Shown in pieces: positions 61,401 to 64,000 of a stretch of 64,000 bases of DNA (positions are counted from its first letter, which is position 1; every line of letters starts with the position of its first letter). The stretch comes from Okapia johnstoni (Eukaryota; Chordata; Mammalia; Artiodactyla; Giraffidae), in contig CM044316.1 of the NCBI GenBank assembly GCA_024291935.2, positions 5,944,501-6,008,500 of the forward strand. The letters are read 5' to 3'. A program made the translations under genes and the position numbers. Under the pieces are notes generated by a model, which was not told the DNA's origin, made no database searches, and was given only the letters and a program-made list of their open reading frames with translations.

Positions 61401-62374
61401 CACATAGAAGAGCTGTCATAGGATATTTCCCTTTCTCTGTCAGCTTTACTTCACTTAGTATGACAGTCTTTAGGTCCATCTATGTTGCTGCAGGTGGCAA
61501 TATTTCCTTTTTTAAAGAATTGTTTATTTAGCTCGTTCTGAACGCACTGGGTCTTCGGTGCTGCGCTCAGCCTTTCTCTAGTTGTGGTGCGCAGGCTTCT
61601 CATTGCGGTGGCTTCTCTTCCTGCAGAGCCTGGGCCCTAGAGCACATGGTCTTTAGTAGCTGTGGTGCCCAGGCTTGGTTGCTCCACGACATGAGGAATC
61701 TTCCTGGATCAGGGGACACACCCATTTCCCCTGAACTGGCAGGCATATTCTTAACCACTAGACCACCAGAGAAGTCCCACAATGGTCCATTTTTTTAATC
61801 CAGTTGCTACAAAGCTTCCTTGTATATTCCCACCCCTTGGAAAATGAAGGCAAGCAAAATGAATCTTTCATCCGTAATTAGACTGCATATCTGTCAGCTC
61901 GAACTGAAGCGTTTTTATAACTTAAGACCTAACAGTGGCATATTAAATACAAAAACACATACATGGTTATGTGAGGTAGAAGTTCTGTGGCAGCAGAGAG
62001 CCTGTTAGTGACACGCCCATCGCGTATTATCATACAGATGTGCTATAGGTGCAGGATCAACATAAATGGTTGGGAGGTTTATTATCAGGGGTAGGAGAGT
62101 ATAGCCATTTAATTCCTGCCTTGCTGAGCAGTGTCATTCCTATTCCTTCATGAGTACTTTTTATTTAAAGGTCTGCAAACCACCCAAAATAGCCGATTCT
62201 ACGCCATCTCTGCACGGTTCAAACCATTTAGCAATAAGGGGAAGACTCTGATCATTCAGTACACTGTGAAGCATGAGCAGAAGATGGACTGTGGAGGGGG
62301 CTACATTAAGCTGTTCCCTGCAGACGTGGATCAGAAGAACCTGAATGGAAAGTCTCAGTACTATATTATGTTTG
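55373..62374 (+). CDS. CALR3: CALR3, 5' part of coding region (first three exons)
   Basis: Three exons join to 397 nt (132 codons plus one base) of calreticulin-3 (calsperin), a germ-cell ER lectin-like chaperone paralogue of calreticulin. Exon 1 gives a signal peptide (hydrophobic core WAICVLRVALA) and the mature start VYFQEEFLDG. Exon 2 gives WRNRWVHSTND and FGHFRLSSGNFYGHKEKDKG. Exon 3 gives the calreticulin N-domain with family signature 1, KHEQKMDCGGGYIKLF, and ends at IMFG, where signature 2 (IMFGPD-C) crosses into the next exon. Remaining exons lie beyond the right edge. The frame is intact with no disabling change seen. It is head-to-head with C19orf44 about 0.3 kb from the inferred promoter core. 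Confidence 0.95.
55464..55676 (+). other. CALR3 intron 1
   Basis: 213-nt GT-AG intron with nothing else recognised. Confidence 0.9.
55677..55778 (+). CDS. CALR3: CALR3 coding exon 2
   Basis: Acceptor cctacag, donor gttagt. 102 nt, phase 1 at both ends. Confidence 0.95.
56316..56537 (-). mobile_element. CHR-type SINE, diverged
   Basis: Reverse-oriented; 'ttaaccactggaccactagg' at the right end, T-rich tail at the left. Confidence 0.8.
56585..56804 (-). mobile_element. Charlie-type hAT element
   Basis: Reverse-oriented; right end 'agtttaccaacccctg' is the complement of a caggggttggtaaact-type terminus; body 'gtggaacacagccaagctca'. Confidence 0.65.
57304..60285 (-). mobile_element. BovB (RTE) LINE, rearranged, with internal duplication and SINE insertion
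   Basis: Minus-strand BovB. The 3' tail begins at 57304; RT peptides are spread over several frames: 58787-59374 complement (KASGGDGIPVEVF, FRKGRGTRDQIAN), 58541-58768 complement (GVCQGCALSPCLFN) and 57814-58152 complement (LKYADDTILMAESE). The roughly 410-bp block 57760-58168 is repeated, diverged, at 58169-58578. A Bov-A SINE sits at 59424-59740. Multiple shifts and stops make it inactive. Confidence 0.9.
59424..59740 (-). mobile_element. Bov-A SINE with a duplicated right part, inserted in BovB
   Basis: Reverse-oriented Bov-A text; the segment 'agaatactggagt...cttccc aaccca' occurs twice (about 59510-59620 and 59632-59740), giving an elongated element. BovB text continues on both sides. 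Confidence 0.82.
60588..60800 (-). mobile_element. Ruminant L1 3' tail (reverse)
   Basis: Complement-oriented L1 end: 'ctcaggtgtacagcacagtg', 'cagtaggtccttgttgtcag'. Confidence 0.7.
61060..61515 (-). mobile_element. Ruminant L1 3' region (reverse)
   Basis: Second reverse L1 piece: 'gtgagtctctttctgttttg', 'ttcacttagtatgacagtct', 'ggtccatctatgttgctgca'. Confidence 0.75.
61518..61778 (-). mobile_element. CHR-type SINE, long form
   Basis: Reverse-oriented; 'ttaaccactagaccaccaga' then gaagtccc at the right end. Confidence 0.85.
62171..62374 (+). CDS. CALR3: CALR3 coding exon 3
   Basis: Acceptor tttaaag, donor gtgagt. 204 nt. Encodes LQTTQNSRFYAISARFKPFS through QYYIMFG, including calreticulin signature 1. 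Confidence 0.96.
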
Positions 62375-62515
62375 GTGAGTTTCGATGGTACTGACAACCA
62401 TTTCTGGTGATTTTTGAAAACCCTTCCACTTATACGATCCTTAGATTGACTTTGCTCAAGTTGTGTTGAGAATATCTAACTAAAGGTTTTTAGTACTGTT
62501 AAACCTAATTAATCT

Positions 62516-62640
62516 GGAGGACGGCATGGCAACCCACTCCAGTATTCTTGCCTGGAGAATTCCATGGACAGAAGAGCCTGACGGGCTACAGTTCATGGGG
62601 TCACAAACAGTCGGATATGACTGAAGCGTCTTAGCATGCC
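62516..62640 (+). mobile_element. Bov-A SINE, 5'-truncated
   Basis: Forward Bov-A text from 'gaggacggcatggcaaccca' to 'agtcggatatgactgaagcg'. Confidence 0.82.
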
Positions 62641-62832
62641 CACACACAGATTTAATTAATATTGCAGAAAGACAACTGTACCATTCTATTGTTCTGGGGA
62701 GAAAGTTATTTATTCAACATTTATATAGCCCAGGTATTTTGAATGCCTCAGGAATGTATACCTTGACCATGGGCCATGTCAGCCCAAAGCCTGTGTGTAT
62801 TATGGCTGGTGAACTGAGGATGGGTTTTTAAC

Positions 62833-62960
62833 TTTTTTTGTTGTTTGTTTTGGCTACACTGCATGGCTTGCGGGGTCTCAGTTCTCCGACCAGGGGCTGA
62901 ACCTTGGCCATGGCAGTGAAAGCCCAGAATCCTAACCACTAGGTCACCAAGGAACTCCCA
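62833..62960 (-). mobile_element. CHR-type SINE with target duplication
   Basis: Reverse-oriented; flanked by a perfect 10-bp duplication ggtttttaac at 62823-62832 and 62961-62970. Confidence 0.88.
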
Positions 62961-63089
62961 GGTTTTTAACATTTTTGAATGATTAAAAAAAGAACAGTAC
63001 TTTTGATCCATAAAAATAATAGACGCTCAGATTTCAGTGTCCACAAGTGAAGTCTTAATTGGAATGCAGCCTCACTGTGTTCATTCACA

Positions 63090-63212
63090 TCTTGTCTATG
63101 GCGGCTTTCAAGCAGCAGTGGCAGAATTGAGTGGTCATGACAGAGAATATGTAGTTCACAAAACCAAAACTATTTACTGTCTGGCTCCTTACAGAAAAAG
63201 CTTGTTGACTGC
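63090..63212 (-). repeat. Charlie-type hAT fragment
   Basis: 'ctatttactgtctggctcct' and 'tacagaaaaagcttgttgac' match the terminus of the element at 56.7 kb. Confidence 0.55.
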
Positions 63213-63344
63213 TAGAATACATTAAATGTCTCTTAACACCAGGAATAATTAACATCTGTGCTAGAATTAGGAAGGCACCACATTTGGCCATAGGAACCAG
63301 ACATAACGGAAGTGTGTGGATTCAAAAACCTTTAAGAATGAAGA

Positions 63345-64000
63345 GGATTCTGGGAAGATGGGGGAATAGGAATGACCAGGAATCTGTCTCCCCACCTAGA
63401 CAACAGCTGCACTGGCAGAATCTTTCTGCTGTAACTATTATGGAGCTCTGGAGTCAGTGAAAGTATTGCACCTTCCAGCAGAAGACTGGGGAGGTCACTG
63501 TCGGTGAATTTCAGTTCTTTGCATGGTAGTACCTACCCATCTCCCACCTCTAGCCACATGGCTGACAGACCGCTGTACACCATGTTCCTGGAGCAGCTTT
63601 TACTGGAACCAGGGTAGGCAAAAAGGATCCTGTCCTCCAAATATCAAAGATCTGAGATCCCATGGCTGATTCCTGCTTCTAATGGTAGAGGCACAGAAAA
63701 AAAGATGGCTAGCCATTGTTGTTACACCTCCATACATTGTTGTAAGCCTCTCCTCTTCCAGCTGAAATGAATCCCAGGAGACTAAAAGGGCTAGAACCCT
63801 CCCCCCACCCTTCATTTTTCACCTTTCCCCCTTTAGGAAACTAGGCATTAAAGACTAGGACATTAAAAAAAACAAAAGCATATGCAAGGGAAACTAAAGT
63901 GACTGCACATACCCAGGAAAACACTCAGAAAAAACCTGAGAAAACCCTGTTTATGTCCCAGGCTGACCCTTGGTACAGAGTGAGCCTTCAACAAATCAAG
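63345..64000 (+). mobile_element. Possible L1 5' region fragment
   Basis: Starts with 'ctgggaagatgggggaatag', the kind of text that opens many mammalian L1 5' UTRs, then diverged sequence to the right edge. Called by eye. Confidence 0.4.

Larger units (their letters stand above)
55779..62170 (+). other. CALR3 intron 2
   Basis: 6.4 kb, mostly repeats: CHR SINE, Charlie-type fragment, a rearranged BovB with an inserted Bov-A SINE, L1 tails and a further CHR SINE. 56820-57300 and 61800-62170 hold nothing recognised. Confidence 0.85.
62375..64000 (+). other. CALR3 intron 3 (continues beyond window)
   Basis: Donor at 62375; no acceptor or further exon in the window. Contains Bov-A, CHR, Charlie-type and L1-like pieces. 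Confidence 0.85.

Overview
This window is nuclear DNA from a ruminant (cattle, sheep, goat or a close relative; the exact species cannot be told from sequence alone). The evidence is GT-AG introns in conserved vertebrate genes, two CpG-rich promoters, and dense ruminant-specific retroposons: BovB (RTE) LINEs, Bov-A2 and Bov-tA SINEs, and CHR-type tRNA-derived SINEs. The gene order SLC35E1 > CHERP > < C19orf44 / CALR3 > matches, inverted, the block I recall on human 19p13.11.

Layout: (1) 1-14.4 kb. Last introns, the last two coding exons (4539-5484) and 3' UTR of SLC35E1 on the + strand, then intergenic DNA with a 2.2 kb BovB on the minus strand. (2) 14.4-34.6 kb. The complete CHERP gene on the + strand: a CpG-rich promoter, 17 coding exons joining into 917 codons, and a 3' UTR ending after AATAAA at 34575. 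(3) 35.1-55.1 kb. C19orf44 on the minus strand, tail-to-tail with CHERP: seven coding exons giving 626 codons, and at least one non-coding 5' exon inferred near 55.1 kb. Its introns are packed with SINEs, L1 fragments and two hAT copies, and its last intron holds an 11-copy, 41-bp minisatellite. (4) 55.37 kb to the end. The first three coding exons of CALR3 on the + strand, head-to-head with C19orf44 across a shared CpG-rich promoter; the gene runs off the right edge.

How the genes work: they are neighbours rather than a pathway. SLC35E1 is a multi-pass transporter-family protein. CHERP is a SURP/CID/RS/G-patch protein tied to U2 snRNP splicing and ER calcium homeostasis. C19orf44 is uncharacterised. 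CALR3 is a germ-cell calreticulin paralogue. All exon boundaries were placed by splice consensus, reading-frame continuity and similarity to the remembered mammalian proteins; no alignment was run.

I saw no new multi-gene system. The observations most worth a second look are: a stop codon overlapping the CHERP intron-15 donor with AATAAA later in that intron (a possible isoform lacking the G-patch); the C19orf44 minisatellite, which repeats a G-quadruplex-type motif just past a splice donor and stays open in the exon's frame; and an ungapped 84-bp tandem duplication of a CCAAT plus ZNF143/THAP11-like promoter module between C19orf44 and CALR3.
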